DNA of 64,000 nucleotides from Desulfobulbus elongatus DSM 2908 (GCF_000621145.1 NZ_KK211216.1:1-64000); one strand, 5' to 3'. Positions 27,098 through 36,504 are shown, numbered from the stretch's first letter. A program made the numbers and translations. The notes: generated by a model not told the origin, from the sequence alone.

Positions 27098-27691
27098 TCT
27101 CCACCCTGCTGTTCATTCATATCTGTTGCCCACACACGTTTCCCCCGCACCGCCAACCCGATATTACTCTCATCACTTCTGGTGTCGCTTCTTGGTCACG
27201 GCAACCTGTACCCAGCCGTCTGTAAAACCCGGCAGAATTGCCCGTATGCCATTCCTCGATTCCAGCCGCCCTGCTTCAGCAGGCCCCCCAAGTGCTCTTC
27301 GGATCGTTCCAAGTTGGGTAGATTTACCGAGTCAAAATACCCTACCATCACCGTTTTTCCAAGAGCATAAGAGTATATCAAAAAAATCGAAAAATGGCCG
27401 GCGCGCGCCGCCGTCCCCTCATGCACCCCCGGCAGATACTCCGGGAGGATTCAGCCCGTCATCCGGGACATTCCCCGGAAAACCGGAAATCGCATCCATC
27501 ATTTTCTGCTGTGCAACAGCAGACAGGTTGGGTATGATGCTTACTTTTGCAACGCGGCTTCACCGGCTTTCCCCCTGCGTGTCAACGCAAGCCGCGGCGA
27601 GACCGCATAACCGCATTATCCCCTTTCTTCGGGCCGCTGCGCGGATCAGACCGCGCCCAGCCGTCATACCTCAGCCATCCAAGGAGTCAAG
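27098..27691. other. Intergenic region upstream of glyA
   Basis: About 594 bp between the divergent GGCT-like gene and glyA. Open frames inside lack a ribosome site, a good start and protein-like composition. An AT-rich block near 27355-27400 is the best promoter candidate region. Several GC-rich inverted repeats occur around 27425-27490. I did not recognise a known riboswitch class. Confidence 0.45.
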
Positions 27692-28942
27692 ATGAGCAGC
27701 CTACACCAATCTGATCCCGAACTCTTCACCCTGATCAAGCAGGAAGAGCAGCGCCAGAAAAACAAGATCCGCCTGATCGCCTCGGAAAACTACGTCTCCG
27801 GCGCGGTGATGGAGGCAACCGGCTCGGTGCTGACCAACAAATATTCCGAAGGATACCCCGGCAAACGGTATTACGAGGGTCAGCAATACATCGATCAGGT
27901 GGAAAGCTTGGCCATCCAGCGGGCCAAGGACCTGTTCGGCGCCGAACACGTCAATGTGCAACCCTATTCCGGCTCACCGGCCAACCTGGCGGTCTTTTTC
28001 GCCTTTCTCAACCCAGGCGACACCATTCTCGGCATGGCCCTGCCCCACGGCGGCCACCTGACCCATGGCGCCAAGGTGTCGATCTCCGGCAAGTATTTCA
28101 ACGCCGAATCCTATTCCCTCGACCAGGAGACCGGGCGGCTCAACTACGATGCCATCCGCGAAAAGGCCCTGGCCTGCCGGCCGAAGATCCTCATCGCCGG
28201 ACACTCCGCCTATTCGCGAATCCTCGACTTTGCCGCATTCCGGGAAATCGCCGACGCCTGCGGCGCCCTGCTCCTGGTGGACATGGCCCATTTCGCCGGC
28301 CTGGTGGCGGGCGGCGTCCACCCCTCGCCCATCCCCTATGCCGACGTGGTCACCACCACCACCCATAAATCGTTGCGCGGTCCGCGCGGTGCCATGATCA
28401 TGTGCAGACAGGCGCACGCCGCCGCCATCGACAAGGCCGTTTTTCCGGGGTTGCAGGGCGGTCCGCACAACAACACCACCGCCGCCATCGCCGTCGCCCT
28501 CAGGGAGGCATCAACCGACGCGTTCAAGCAGTACGCGGCCCAGATCGTCAAGAACGCCCAGGCCCTGGCCGGCACCCTGATCGACCGGGGATTCAACCTG
28601 GTGACCGGTGGCACCGACAACCACCTGATGCTGATCGACCTGACCAACAAGGGCGTGACCGGCAAAGTGGCGGCCAAGGCCCTGGATGCGGCCGGCATCG
28701 TCCTCAACTACAATGCCGTCCCCTACGACACCCGCAAACCGTTCGATCCGAGCGGTATCCGCCTGGGCACCCCGGCGGTCACCTCGCGCGGCTTCAAAGA
28801 GGAGCAGATGGTCCAGATCGGCAAGTGGATCGACGCGGTGGTAGCCGACCCGACCAACACCGCGCTGCAGGCCGAGATCGCCGCCATGGTGCAGCAGCTC
28901 TGCGCCGGTTTTCCCGCTCCGGGCCTGGAGCACCTGAGCTGA
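27692..28942 (+). CDS. glyA: Serine hydroxymethyltransferase
   Basis: A 416-residue PLP enzyme interconverting serine and glycine with tetrahydrofolate, supplying one-carbon units. The usual N-terminal motifs are present (LIASENYVSGAVMEATGS, NKYSEGYPGKRYYEG). The PLP lysine is K226 in VTTTTHKSLRGPRG. The length is typical. AAGGAG lies 5 nt before ATG 27692. The gene ends at a strong bidirectional terminator shared with nuoN. Confidence 0.97.
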   Translation: MSSLHQSDPELFTLIKQEEQRQKNKIRLIASENYVSGAVMEATGSVLTNKYSEGYPGKRYYEGQQYIDQVESLAIQRAKDLFGAEHVNVQPYSGSPANLAVFFAFLNPGDTILGMALPHGGHLTHGAKVSISGKYFNAESYSLDQETGRLNYDAIREKALACRPKILIAGHSAYSRILDFAAFREIADACGALLLVDMAHFAGLVAGGVHPSPIPYADVVTTTTHKSLRGPRGAMIMCRQAHAAAIDKAVFPGLQGGPHNNTTAAIAVALREASTDAFKQYAAQIVKNAQALAGTLIDRGFNLVTGGTDNHLMLIDLTNKGVTGKVAAKALDAAGIVLNYNAVPYDTRKPFDPSGIRLGTPAVTSRGFKEEQMVQIGKWIDAVVADPTNTALQAEIAAMVQQLCAGFPAPGLEHLS

Positions 28943-28964
28943 TCCGACCTGCCGCCACAACATT

Positions 28965-29009
28965 CGGCAATAAAAAAGGGGACGCTGGGCGTCCCCTTTT
29001 TTATTGCCG
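28965..29009. terminator. Bidirectional terminator glyA / nuoN
   Basis: A perfect 21-bp inverted repeat (28965-28985 with 28989-29009) and a 3-nt loop. The core is GGGGACGC/GCGTCCCC flanked by six A and six T residues, so it should terminate transcripts arriving from both glyA and the complex I operon. Confidence 0.92.
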
Positions 29010-29015
29010 ACTCCT

Positions 29016-30431
29016 TCACAGCAAGGTCTGCACCACGGTGCTGGCAAAGTCGATGAACCTGGCCGGCAGCGCGCCCAGCAGGGTGATGGCGAGCACCAGC
29101 ACCACCCCGGCCAACTGGATGCTCGGATGCACAGTGACCGGAGGTCTCTCTCCGGGCTCAGCGGTATAGGCGGCCTTGACCACCGAGAGATAATAGTAAA
29201 TGGCGATGGCGGTATTGATCGCGGCCAGGCAGACCACCACCACATGGTCGGCGCGCAGCGCCGAGGTCAAAATCATGAATTTGCCCATGAACCCGACAAA
29301 GGGCGGGATGCCGGCCAGGCCGAAGAGACCGACCGCGAGCACGAAGGCCAGCACCGGCTGCCTCTTGTACAAGCCGTTGACATCCTCGATCCGCACGTTT
29401 TCCCCTTCCCGCGAGACATTGCTGATCACCAGGAAACAGGCGAGATTCATCAGCACATACCCGGCGATATAGTAAATGGCCACGCCATACCCTTCCTGGT
29501 CAAGCGCCAGCAGCCCCAGAAGGACGAAGCCGGCATGGGCGATGCCGGAGAAGCCGAGCATCCGCTTGAGGTCCTTCTGCACCAGGGCGCTGAGATTGCC
29601 GTAAAACATCGAACAAAGCGCCAGCACCGCCATCAGTTCGATCAGAAACGAACTCTGGCCGGTCGGCACGGTGAGGAAACGGATCAGGAGGGCCACGGCG
29701 CCGAACTTGGGCAACGTGGCGATGAACCCGGCGGTTTCGTTCGATGCGCCCTGATAGACATCCGGTACCCAGAAATGCATGGGGAAGACGGCCAGTTTGT
29801 AGAAAAAGCCGGCCAGGACCAGAAGCACCGCCACCACCACCGTGGGCTGCAGATCGCCCTTGGCGAGAAAGGCGATGATGTCCTTGAGATAGGTGGTGCC
29901 GGTGAGGCCGAACAACAGACTCATGCCGTAGAGCATGAAGCCGGTGGCCATGACCCCGAAGAGGACGTACTTCATGCCCGCTTCCATCTGCACCCGGATG
30001 CCGGTGCGGTCGTCGCGCATGGGCACCAACAGGTAGAGGGCGAAGGAGGACAACTCAAGGGAGATGAAAATGGCGATCAGTTCCACCGAACTGACCAGCA
30101 GCATCAGGCCCAGCACGCTGAGCAGGAAAAAGAGGTAGTACTCCGGGCGGACATTCGGGCTGATGCCCTTGAGATTCTGGCCAAAAACCAGGAGCAGGGC
30201 CAGGGAAAAGCCGATGAGCGCCTTGAACAACTGCGAATACTGATCCACCGCATAGGCGCCGTAAAACAGGCTCCCCTGCGACTGGAAGGCGAACAGCGTG
30301 GCCGCGAAGGTGGCGAGGCCGAAAACCATGGCCACCGATTTCGCCGTCTGCGCCGAGGGCGTCTTGCTCAGGCTGACCAGGAAGAGCGCCAGTGCACCGG
30401 CGGCCAGCACCAATTCGGGAAGAATAACCAT
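29016..30431 (-). CDS. nuoN: Complex I subunit N
   Basis: A 471-residue membrane protein with about 14 predicted helices, one of the antiporter-like ion-pumping subunits. The TM7 lysine is present in FFYKLAVFPMHFWVPDVYQG, and a second lysine is in TLPKFGAV. The TM5 Glu is in ISLELSSFALYLLV. It is the last gene of the operon, 87 nt after nuoM, and ends at the shared terminator. Length and motifs are typical of bacterial NuoN. Confidence 0.95.
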   Translation of the reverse strand: MVILPELVLAAGALALFLVSLSKTPSAQTAKSVAMVFGLATFAATLFAFQSQGSLFYGAYAVDQYSQLFKALIGFSLALLLVFGQNLKGISPNVRPEYYLFFLLSVLGLMLLVSSVELIAIFISLELSSFALYLLVPMRDDRTGIRVQMEAGMKYVLFGVMATGFMLYGMSLLFGLTGTTYLKDIIAFLAKGDLQPTVVVAVLLVLAGFFYKLAVFPMHFWVPDVYQGASNETAGFIATLPKFGAVALLIRFLTVPTGQSSFLIELMAVLALCSMFYGNLSALVQKDLKRMLGFSGIAHAGFVLLGLLALDQEGYGVAIYYIAGYVLMNLACFLVISNVSREGENVRIEDVNGLYKRQPVLAFVLAVGLFGLAGIPPFVGFMGKFMILTSALRADHVVVVCLAAINTAIAIYYYLSVVKAAYTAEPGERPPVTVHPSIQLAGVVLVLAITLLGALPARFIDFASTVVQTLL

Positions 30432-30518
30432 AGATGTTGCCTTTCTTCGTGTTGTCTCAGCATCGACCGCACGGAACGGTCGGAATAATGACGAAACGTA
30501 TAACGGTGCCCCGCATAC

Positions 30519-32036
30519 TCAATGCCAGGGTACGGCCGCGACCTGCTGGTGCTGCTGCCAGTGATGCAACTGGTCGATCAGCGTGCTGACCGAGGTGTGC
30601 ATCAGGTCGAGAAACGGCTGCGGCCCCAGGCCAATCCAGAAGACAAAGAGCAAAAAGGGCGTCAGCACGGCAATCTCGCGCACACCGATATCGGTCAGAT
30701 AGGACTGATCCGGATTGGCGGTGCCGCCCCACACAATCTTCTGCAGCATGCGCAGCATGTAAGCCGCCGCCAGGACAGCGCCGGGGATGGCGGCCAGGGC
30801 CAGGAAGGTATTGTATTCAAAGGTGCCGGCCAGCACCAGGAACTCGCCGATGAACGAATTGGTTCCCGGAAAACCGAAGGAGGAAAGGGAGAAAAAGGCC
30901 AGAAAGGTGACGAACCAAGGCATGTACTTGCCCACACCCGTGGCCAGGGCCAACTCCCGGCTGTGCGTCCGTTCGTAGATCATGCCCACGCAGAGAAAGA
31001 GGGCGCCGGTGGTGACGCCGTGGTTGATCATCTGCAGCAGGGCCCCTTCGATGCCCCGGCTGTTGAGGACGAAGATGCCTAGGGTGACGAAGCCCATGTG
31101 CCCCACCGAGGAATAGGCGATCAGTTTTTTCATGTCCTGCTGGGCGAGCGCGGTGAAGCCGCCGTAGAGGATGCCGGCGATCGACAGCCAGAGGATTGGC
31201 TGAGCCAGGAGCATGGTGGCGTCCGGCGTGATCGGCAGGCAGAAGCGAAGCATGCCGTAGGTGCCCATCTTGAGCAGCACCGAGGCCAGAATGACCGAGC
31301 CTGCAGTCGGCGCCTCGACATGGGCGGCCGGCAGCCAGGTGTGGAAGGGGAACATCGGCACCTTGATGGCGAAGGCCAGGAAAAAGGCAAGGAACACCAG
31401 CACCTGGAAGGTGAGGGAATAGGGCTGCCACATCATCTCCGGAATGAAGAAGCTGCCCGATTTAAGATACAGGGCGATGATGGCCACCAGCAGCAGCACC
31501 GAGCCGGCCAGGGTGTAGAGGAAGAACTTGATCGAGGCGTACGCCTTGCGCGGTCCGCCCCAGACGGCGATGAGGAGATACATGGGGATGAGCATGAACT
31601 CCCAGAAGATGTAGAACAGGACAAAGTCCAGGGCGACGAAGACCCCGATCATGGAGGTCTCCATCACCAGCAGGCAGAACATGAAAGGCGTCACCCGCTG
31701 CTGGATGTACTTCCAGGAGGCGAGCACGCAGAACGGCATGATCAACGTGGTCAGCAGCACCAGCAGGATGGAGATGCCGTCCATGCCGACGATATAGTTG
31801 ATCTTCAGCCGGGGAATCCAGGTATAGAGCTCGGCGAACTGATACTTGCTGCTGGTCGGATCAAAGCCGAACAGCAGGGGCAGCGAGCAGACGGCGGTCA
31901 GCGAGGTGATCAGCAGCGCCCACAGCCGGGCAAAGGCCTCGCCGCGATAGAACAGCAGCACGAGCGCACCGGCCAGGGGCAGAAAGATGAGAAAACTGAG
32001 CAGGGGAAAACCCTCTTTGATAAGTAGCAGATCCAT
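30519..32036 (-). CDS. nuoM: Complex I subunit M
   Basis: A 505-residue antiporter-like subunit with about 14 helices. The TM5 Glu is in FYIFWEFMLIPMYLLIAVWG. The TM7 Lys is in FAIKVPMFPFHTWLPAAHVE, followed by a TM8 Lys in LLKMGTYG. SVGHMGFVTLGIF and the TM12 region NHGVTTGALFLCVGM are typical of NuoM. All expected proton-path residues are visible, unlike in the 596-residue subunit encoded 12 nt upstream. Confidence 0.95.
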   Translation of the reverse strand: MDLLLIKEGFPLLSFLIFLPLAGALVLLFYRGEAFARLWALLITSLTAVCSLPLLFGFDPTSSKYQFAELYTWIPRLKINYIVGMDGISILLVLLTTLIMPFCVLASWKYIQQRVTPFMFCLLVMETSMIGVFVALDFVLFYIFWEFMLIPMYLLIAVWGGPRKAYASIKFFLYTLAGSVLLLVAIIALYLKSGSFFIPEMMWQPYSLTFQVLVFLAFFLAFAIKVPMFPFHTWLPAAHVEAPTAGSVILASVLLKMGTYGMLRFCLPITPDATMLLAQPILWLSIAGILYGGFTALAQQDMKKLIAYSSVGHMGFVTLGIFVLNSRGIEGALLQMINHGVTTGALFLCVGMIYERTHSRELALATGVGKYMPWFVTFLAFFSLSSFGFPGTNSFIGEFLVLAGTFEYNTFLALAAIPGAVLAAAYMLRMLQKIVWGGTANPDQSYLTDIGVREIAVLTPFLLFVFWIGLGPQPFLDLMHTSVSTLIDQLHHWQQHQQVAAVPWH

Positions 32037-32048
32037 TCTCTTTTCCCC

Positions 32049-33839
32049 TTAGAGCAACTGGGAGACAACGAAGGTGACCAGGACGACCGCGGCGAGCGAC
32101 GAGACATAGAACAGGGTGACCTGGATCTGACCGCTCTGGAGGACGCGCACCCTGCCGCCCAGCGCCCGCACCCCGCGGGCAATGCCGTCGACCACTCCGT
32201 CGATGCCGTGCCAGTCGAACCAGCTCCAGAACCGGCTGACCGTCATCAGGGAACCGAGGCCGACCACGCGGTAGGCCTCGCCCCAGGCAGTGTCGAACCA
32301 TTGCAGCGGATGCCGGACCAGCCAGAGGAAGCCGCGGCCGGCCTGACGGTAGAGCCAATCGATGTCGAGGCAGACCCGGTCCACCGGCTCCACGTATTTC
32401 TTAAGCAGGAAAAAGGCCAGGGCGGCAAAGCCGAGCAGTTGCAGGGTCTCCATCAGATGGTAGACCGTGTGCGGCGTGTAGTCGACCGCGTGGGGCAGCA
32501 GGGCGTACAGGAAGCCGGGTGCGGTGCCCACCAGGACGCACAGGGTGGCGCCCAGGGTCATGGCGACCAGCATGTTCCACGTGGGATCGGCCGCCTTGTC
32601 CCAGGTGGCCTCACTGCATCTGTTGCTGCCGAAGAACAGGAAATAGGGCAGCTTGAGGCCGTTGTACATGAAGGTGCCGGTGGCGCCGAACATCAGCAGC
32701 CAGGCGGCCCAGTTGAGGTGCTGCTCGAAGCCGGCGGTGATGATCATCGACTTGCTGGCATAGGCGGCGAAGAAAGGAGCGGCGGAGATCGACAGACAGC
32801 CGATCAGGGTGAAGAAGAAGGTGGCCGGCATCTTGGCGTACAGCCCGCCCAATTCCGTGAATTTCGTTTTGCCGGTCATGTACAGCACCGCGCCGGTGCC
32901 CATGAACAAAAGGCTCTTGTAGAGAATGTGGACCACGGCATGGGCCACGGCGCCGTTGATGGCCATGTCCGTGCCGATGCCGATGCCGGCGACCATGTAG
33001 CCCACCTGGGAGACGATCGACCAGGCCAGCAGCTTGCGGATGTCGTTTTCCATCACCGCGTAGATGACGCCGTAGAGGGCCATGATCACCCCGATCACCA
33101 CCAGAACGTCCATGCCGGCGCAGGCTCGGGCCAGGGTATAGACCGCCGTCTTGGTGGTGAAGGCGCAGAGGAAGACCGCGCCGTTGAACGAGGCTTCGCT
33201 GTAGGCCTCGGGCAGCCAGGAATGGAGCGGAACCATGGCGGCGTTGAGGCCGAAGCCGATCATGATCAGCCAAGTGGCGAGTCCGGGATGGGCGACGTCA
33301 AGCAGGTCGAAGGCGATGCTGCCCGTCGACTGGTAGCGGAGCAGGATCCCGGCCAGAAGAATGATGCCGCCGATGGTGTGGATGAGCAGGTAGCGGTAGC
33401 CCACGGCCAGCGAGTTCGGTCCCCGCCTGAACCAAACGAGGAAGACCGAGGCAAAGGCCATCATCTCCCAGAAGAAAAAGAGGCTCACGTAATCGCCGCA
33501 GTAGATGACGCCCAGGGAACCGGCCGCGTAGAACCAGGCGGCCATGTGCTCGCCGGCCCTGTCGACGTGCAGACCGTAGAGGGTGCCGATCACCGCCATC
33601 AGCGCCATGATCAGGGCAAAAACCGTCGAGAGTTTGTCCACCCGGCCGAAGACCAGCTGCCAGTCGAGAAAATCCACCAGGCCGAAATTGCCGGTCAGGG
33701 TGGTATTGGCGAGCACGGCACCCAAGGCCAGCAGTGGCACCAGGAACAGATAGGGCCGGCGCAGCGGACCCTGAATGAAGGGCAGGAGCAGTGCGCCCGC
33801 GATCAGGATGAGGGAGGGGTGGAGAAAACTGGAGGTCAT
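32049..33839 (-). CDS. MrpD-like antiporter subunit with NuoL-like C-terminus
   Basis: A 596-residue polytopic protein. The core resembles Mrp-type antiporter subunit D / NuoL-M-N proteins. The TM5 Glu is E125 (FFFWEMMAFASVF) and the TM8 Lys is K230 (AFTTKTAVYTL). The lysine normally present in TM7 is replaced by Asn199 (GFGLNAAMVPLHSWLP). After about residue 450 the protein resembles the NuoL tail: a helix region and then DGVVDGIARGVRALGGRVRV, LQSGQIQ and a final hydrophobic helix. It overlaps the 91-residue gene by ATGA (33836-33839). It probably takes the place of NuoL in this complex I, which has no separate canonical nuoL. Confidence 0.82.
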   Translation of the reverse strand: MTSSFLHPSLILIAGALLLPFIQGPLRRPYLFLVPLLALGAVLANTTLTGNFGLVDFLDWQLVFGRVDKLSTVFALIMALMAVIGTLYGLHVDRAGEHMAAWFYAAGSLGVIYCGDYVSLFFFWEMMAFASVFLVWFRRGPNSLAVGYRYLLIHTIGGIILLAGILLRYQSTGSIAFDLLDVAHPGLATWLIMIGFGLNAAMVPLHSWLPEAYSEASFNGAVFLCAFTTKTAVYTLARACAGMDVLVVIGVIMALYGVIYAVMENDIRKLLAWSIVSQVGYMVAGIGIGTDMAINGAVAHAVVHILYKSLLFMGTGAVLYMTGKTKFTELGGLYAKMPATFFFTLIGCLSISAAPFFAAYASKSMIITAGFEQHLNWAAWLLMFGATGTFMYNGLKLPYFLFFGSNRCSEATWDKAADPTWNMLVAMTLGATLCVLVGTAPGFLYALLPHAVDYTPHTVYHLMETLQLLGFAALAFFLLKKYVEPVDRVCLDIDWLYRQAGRGFLWLVRHPLQWFDTAWGEAYRVVGLGSLMTVSRFWSWFDWHGIDGVVDGIARGVRALGGRVRVLQSGQIQVTLFYVSSLAAVVLVTFVVSQLL

Positions 33840-34111
33840 TCTTCTTCCTCGCAGGGTAAAAGGGTACGGTCATAGACATCGGTCGGGGCCTGAATGCCGG
33901 AACCGCCGAACCACCGCGCCGCGCCGATGATCAGCGCCGCGGCAACGAAACCGAACAACGACCAGAAAAAGGGCACGTGCTGCTCGGCCCAGGTATGGGC
34001 GTGATGGGTGTCGATGAGCAGCGAGGTTGCGGCGATCACGGCCAGCAGCGCAAGGCAGATCGTCACCACGGTTTTCAGCCGGGCTTGCAGGTATGCGATC
34101 AGCGTGGTCAT
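33836..34111 (-). CDS. Small two-helix membrane protein in complex I operon
   Basis: A 91-residue protein with two predicted transmembrane helices (about 13-33 and 48-66) separated by a His-rich loop (DTHHAHTWAEQH). The tail is soluble and ends in an acidic run (CEEEE). It is joined to both neighbours by ATGA overlaps (34108-34111 upstream, 33836-33839 downstream), so it is translated with the two MrpD-like subunits. From memory, similar short proteins accompany MrpD-like pairs in other respiratory clusters; no function is assigned. It could be an accessory subunit between the two large proteins. Confidence 0.75.
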   Translation of the reverse strand: MTTLIAYLQARLKTVVTICLALLAVIAATSLLIDTHHAHTWAEQHVPFFWSLFGFVAAALIIGAARWFGGSGIQAPTDVYDRTLLPCEEEE

Positions 34112-35610
34112 CCTGTCACCATCCAGACGAATTGCATCATAAAATTTGGGTAGATACCGATGATCACCGAAACGGTGACCGCGATCAGCAGGGGGATCAG
34201 CATGCTCAGCGGCGCCTCCTTGATCCCGGTCTCGGCCTGGCCGGCCGGCCGCTTGCCGAAAAAGGCCTTGTAGGTCACCGGCGCGAAGTAGCCGACATTG
34301 AGCACGGTCGAGGCGATGAGGATGAGCAGAATGCCCACCTGATGCGCCTCCATCGAGCCAACCAGCAGATACCATTTGGAGACGAAACCGGCCACCGGCG
34401 GCGCGCCGATCATCGACAGCGAGGCCACGGCAAAAGCACCGAAGGTGAAGGGCATGGTCCGGCCGAGGCCGCTCATCTCCGAGATATATTTCTTGTGGGC
34501 CGCGATGTAGATGGCGCCGGCGCAGAAGAACAGGGTGATCTTGGAGAAGGCGTGGTTGACGATGTGGATCAGGCCACCCTCGATGGCGTGCGGGGTCAGA
34601 AGCGCCACGCCCAGGATGATGTAAGAGAGCTGACTCACCGTGGAATAGGCCAGCCGAGCCTTGAGATTGTCCTTCGACAGGGCGATCATCGAGGCGACGA
34701 TGATGGTGAAGCCGACGAAATAGGCGGTGGGGATGCCCAGGTTGAGCCGGTCCATGGTGTCGACGCCGAAGACGTAGAGCATGGTGCGGGTGGTGCAGAA
34801 CACGCCGACCTTGACCACGGCCACCGCATGCAGCAGGGCCGAGACCGGCGTCGGGGCCACCATGGCGCCGGGGAGCCAGTGGTGGAACGGCATGACACCG
34901 TTTTTGGCGAAACCGAAGATGCAGAAGATATACAGCATGGTCACCATCCAGCCGGCGGCCGAGGTGGGGATGATGCCAGTGCTGATGTTATGCGGGAAAT
35001 CCAGGGTGCCGGCCAGGACATAGATGAGGATCAGAGCCGGCAGGAGGAAGAACTTGGCGGTGGTGGTCAGGTAGACGATGTACTTGCGCGCCCCTTCGTA
35101 GGATTCCTCATCCTGGTGATGGGCGACCAGCGGATAGGTGCAGACCGAGACGATCTCGTAGAAAAGATAGAGGGTCAGGAGGTTGTCGGAAAAAGCCACG
35201 CCAATGGCCCCGAAGATGGCCAGGGCGAAACAGGCGTTGAACCTGGTCTGGCAGGGTTCGTCGTGGGCCCGCATGTAGCCCATGGAGTAGAACACGGCAA
35301 TCACCCACAACGACGAGGCGACCAGGGCGAAGATCATGGAAAAGCCGTCGGCGCGCAGGGTGATCGACAGTCCCGGCAGGAGCTGGAAGATCGGGTAGAC
35401 CAGGGTCTTGCCGGCCTTGAGGGCCGGGACGAAGGAGAGGACCATGCACAACAGCAGCACCGAGGCGCTGGCGGAGACGAACTCGCGCAGGTTCGGGTTG
35501 CGCTTCAGGGTCATGACCACCAAGCTGCCGAAGAGCGGGATGATCACCGCCAGCAGCAGGTTGGCGTTCTCGACGATGTCGGTGGTGGAGGCAACGATAT
35601 CCATGGGCAT
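34108..35610 (-). CDS. MrpD-like antiporter subunit of complex I
   Basis: A 500-residue polytopic protein of the proton-conducting Nuo/Mrp family. E152 (LFYEIVSVCTYPLV), K236 (GFAKNGVMPFHHWLPGAMVA) and K267 (AVVKVGVF) are the three conserved charged residues of the half-channels, all present. The TM12 region reads HIVNHAFSKITLFFCAGAIY. It resembles MrpD more than NuoL or NuoM and lacks a long C-terminal lateral-helix extension. It follows nuoK by 9 nt and overlaps the 91-residue gene by ATGA. It is the first of four antiporter-like subunits in the operon. Confidence 0.85.
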   Translation of the reverse strand: MPMDIVASTTDIVENANLLLAVIIPLFGSLVVMTLKRNPNLREFVSASASVLLLCMVLSFVPALKAGKTLVYPIFQLLPGLSITLRADGFSMIFALVASSLWVIAVFYSMGYMRAHDEPCQTRFNACFALAIFGAIGVAFSDNLLTLYLFYEIVSVCTYPLVAHHQDEESYEGARKYIVYLTTTAKFFLLPALILIYVLAGTLDFPHNISTGIIPTSAAGWMVTMLYIFCIFGFAKNGVMPFHHWLPGAMVAPTPVSALLHAVAVVKVGVFCTTRTMLYVFGVDTMDRLNLGIPTAYFVGFTIIVASMIALSKDNLKARLAYSTVSQLSYIILGVALLTPHAIEGGLIHIVNHAFSKITLFFCAGAIYIAAHKKYISEMSGLGRTMPFTFGAFAVASLSMIGAPPVAGFVSKWYLLVGSMEAHQVGILLILIASTVLNVGYFAPVTYKAFFGKRPAGQAETGIKEAPLSMLIPLLIAVTVSVIIGIYPNFMMQFVWMVTG

Positions 35611-35619
35611 TCTCTCCGC

Positions 35620-35946
35620 TTACCCTTGCAGATCGACCATGTCGTCGGTCTCGATGGATTTGTAGTTCCGGTAGACCGCGATCATGATGCTGACGGCGAT
35701 GGCCGCCTCGGCCGCGGCGATGGCCATGATGAACAGGGTGAAGACCTGCCCGACCGCCGGATCGGGGGCCAGGAAACGGTTGAAGGCCATGAAGTTGGTC
35801 GAGGCCGCGGCCAGGATGAACTCCGAGGAGATCAGCATGCCGATCACCGTGCGCCGAACCACCATGCCATAGACCCCGAAGGCGAACAGCAGGGCGCCGA
35901 GCACCAGGTAGGTCGGCAGGCAGTTGTAGAGATTGAGCAGTTGCAT
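35620..35946 (-). CDS. nuoK: Complex I subunit K
   Basis: A 108-residue protein with three transmembrane helices. The conserved Glu of helix 2 is in SSEFILAAASTNF, and that of helix 3 is in AAAEAAIAVSIMIAVYR. The order nuoJ-nuoK is the standard one; the gene begins 3 nt after nuoJ ends. Length is typical. Confidence 0.94.
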   Translation of the reverse strand: MQLLNLYNCLPTYLVLGALLFAFGVYGMVVRRTVIGMLISSEFILAAASTNFMAFNRFLAPDPAVGQVFTLFIMAIAAAEAAIAVSIMIAVYRNYKSIETDDMVDLQG

Positions 35947-35949
35947 CGG

Positions 35950-36504
35950 TTAGTTTCTCCCCCTCTGCGCCAGCACCAGGGCGCCGATGATGGCCAGGAG
36001 CAGGACGACGGAAATGAGTTCGAAGACAAAGCCGTGGGTGGTCAGGAGCGACATCCCCACCGCCTTGATGTCAAAGGTGCCCTGCCGGGGAAAGACCTGC
36101 CACTCGGTTTTCAGCCCGAGCACGGTCAGGGCGGCGAAGATCAGGGCAGCGACGCTGAAGGCCAGCGGACCGGCCAGGGTGGCGCGGTGCCGCATGCCCG
36201 CCGTCTGCTGCTCCTCGGGCGTGGCCATCATGATGCCGAAGGCGATCAGGATGGAGACCGCGCCGACGTAGATGAGCATCTGCATCATGGCGAGGAAGGG
36301 GCTGAGCAGGAAATAGTAGACGCCGGCCAGGCCGGTGAAGCAGACGGCCAGGCCGGACACGGCGCGGACCAGCCGCCGGGCGCTGACCGCGATCATCGCG
36401 CCCGCCACCACCAGGGCCACGGTGAGCAGGAACACCACCCCGACCATGCCCTCGGCGGAAAACAGGGCCGGGGCGCCCGCCGGCTGACAGACTAGCGTTT
36501 GCAT
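35950..36504 (-). CDS. nuoJ: Complex I subunit J
   Basis: A 184-residue protein with five predicted helices. The hallmark third-helix region is QMLIYVGAVSILIAFGIMM. It overlaps the end of nuoI by 13 nt. Together with NuoK, NuoA and NuoH it links the quinone site to the antiporter-like subunits. Confidence 0.93.
   Translation of the reverse strand: MQTLVCQPAGAPALFSAEGMVGVVFLLTVALVVAGAMIAVSARRLVRAVSGLAVCFTGLAGVYYFLLSPFLAMMQMLIYVGAVSILIAFGIMMATPEEQQTAGMRHRATLAGPLAFSVAALIFAALTVLGLKTEWQVFPRQGTFDIKAVGMSLLTTHGFVFELISVVLLLAIIGALVLAQRGRN

Noticed and set aside
27126-27695. Open frame upstream of and overlapping glyA on the plus strand
   Set aside because: It has no ribosome site, its composition is rich in Pro/Ser/Arg without family features, and it runs into the glyA start region. 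It is treated as chance.
34027-36495. 822-residue open frame on the plus strand over the nuo genes
   Set aside because: It is antisense to well-recognised nuoJ, nuoK and MrpD-like genes. Its Asp/Gly/His/Gln-rich composition is typical of a mirror frame.
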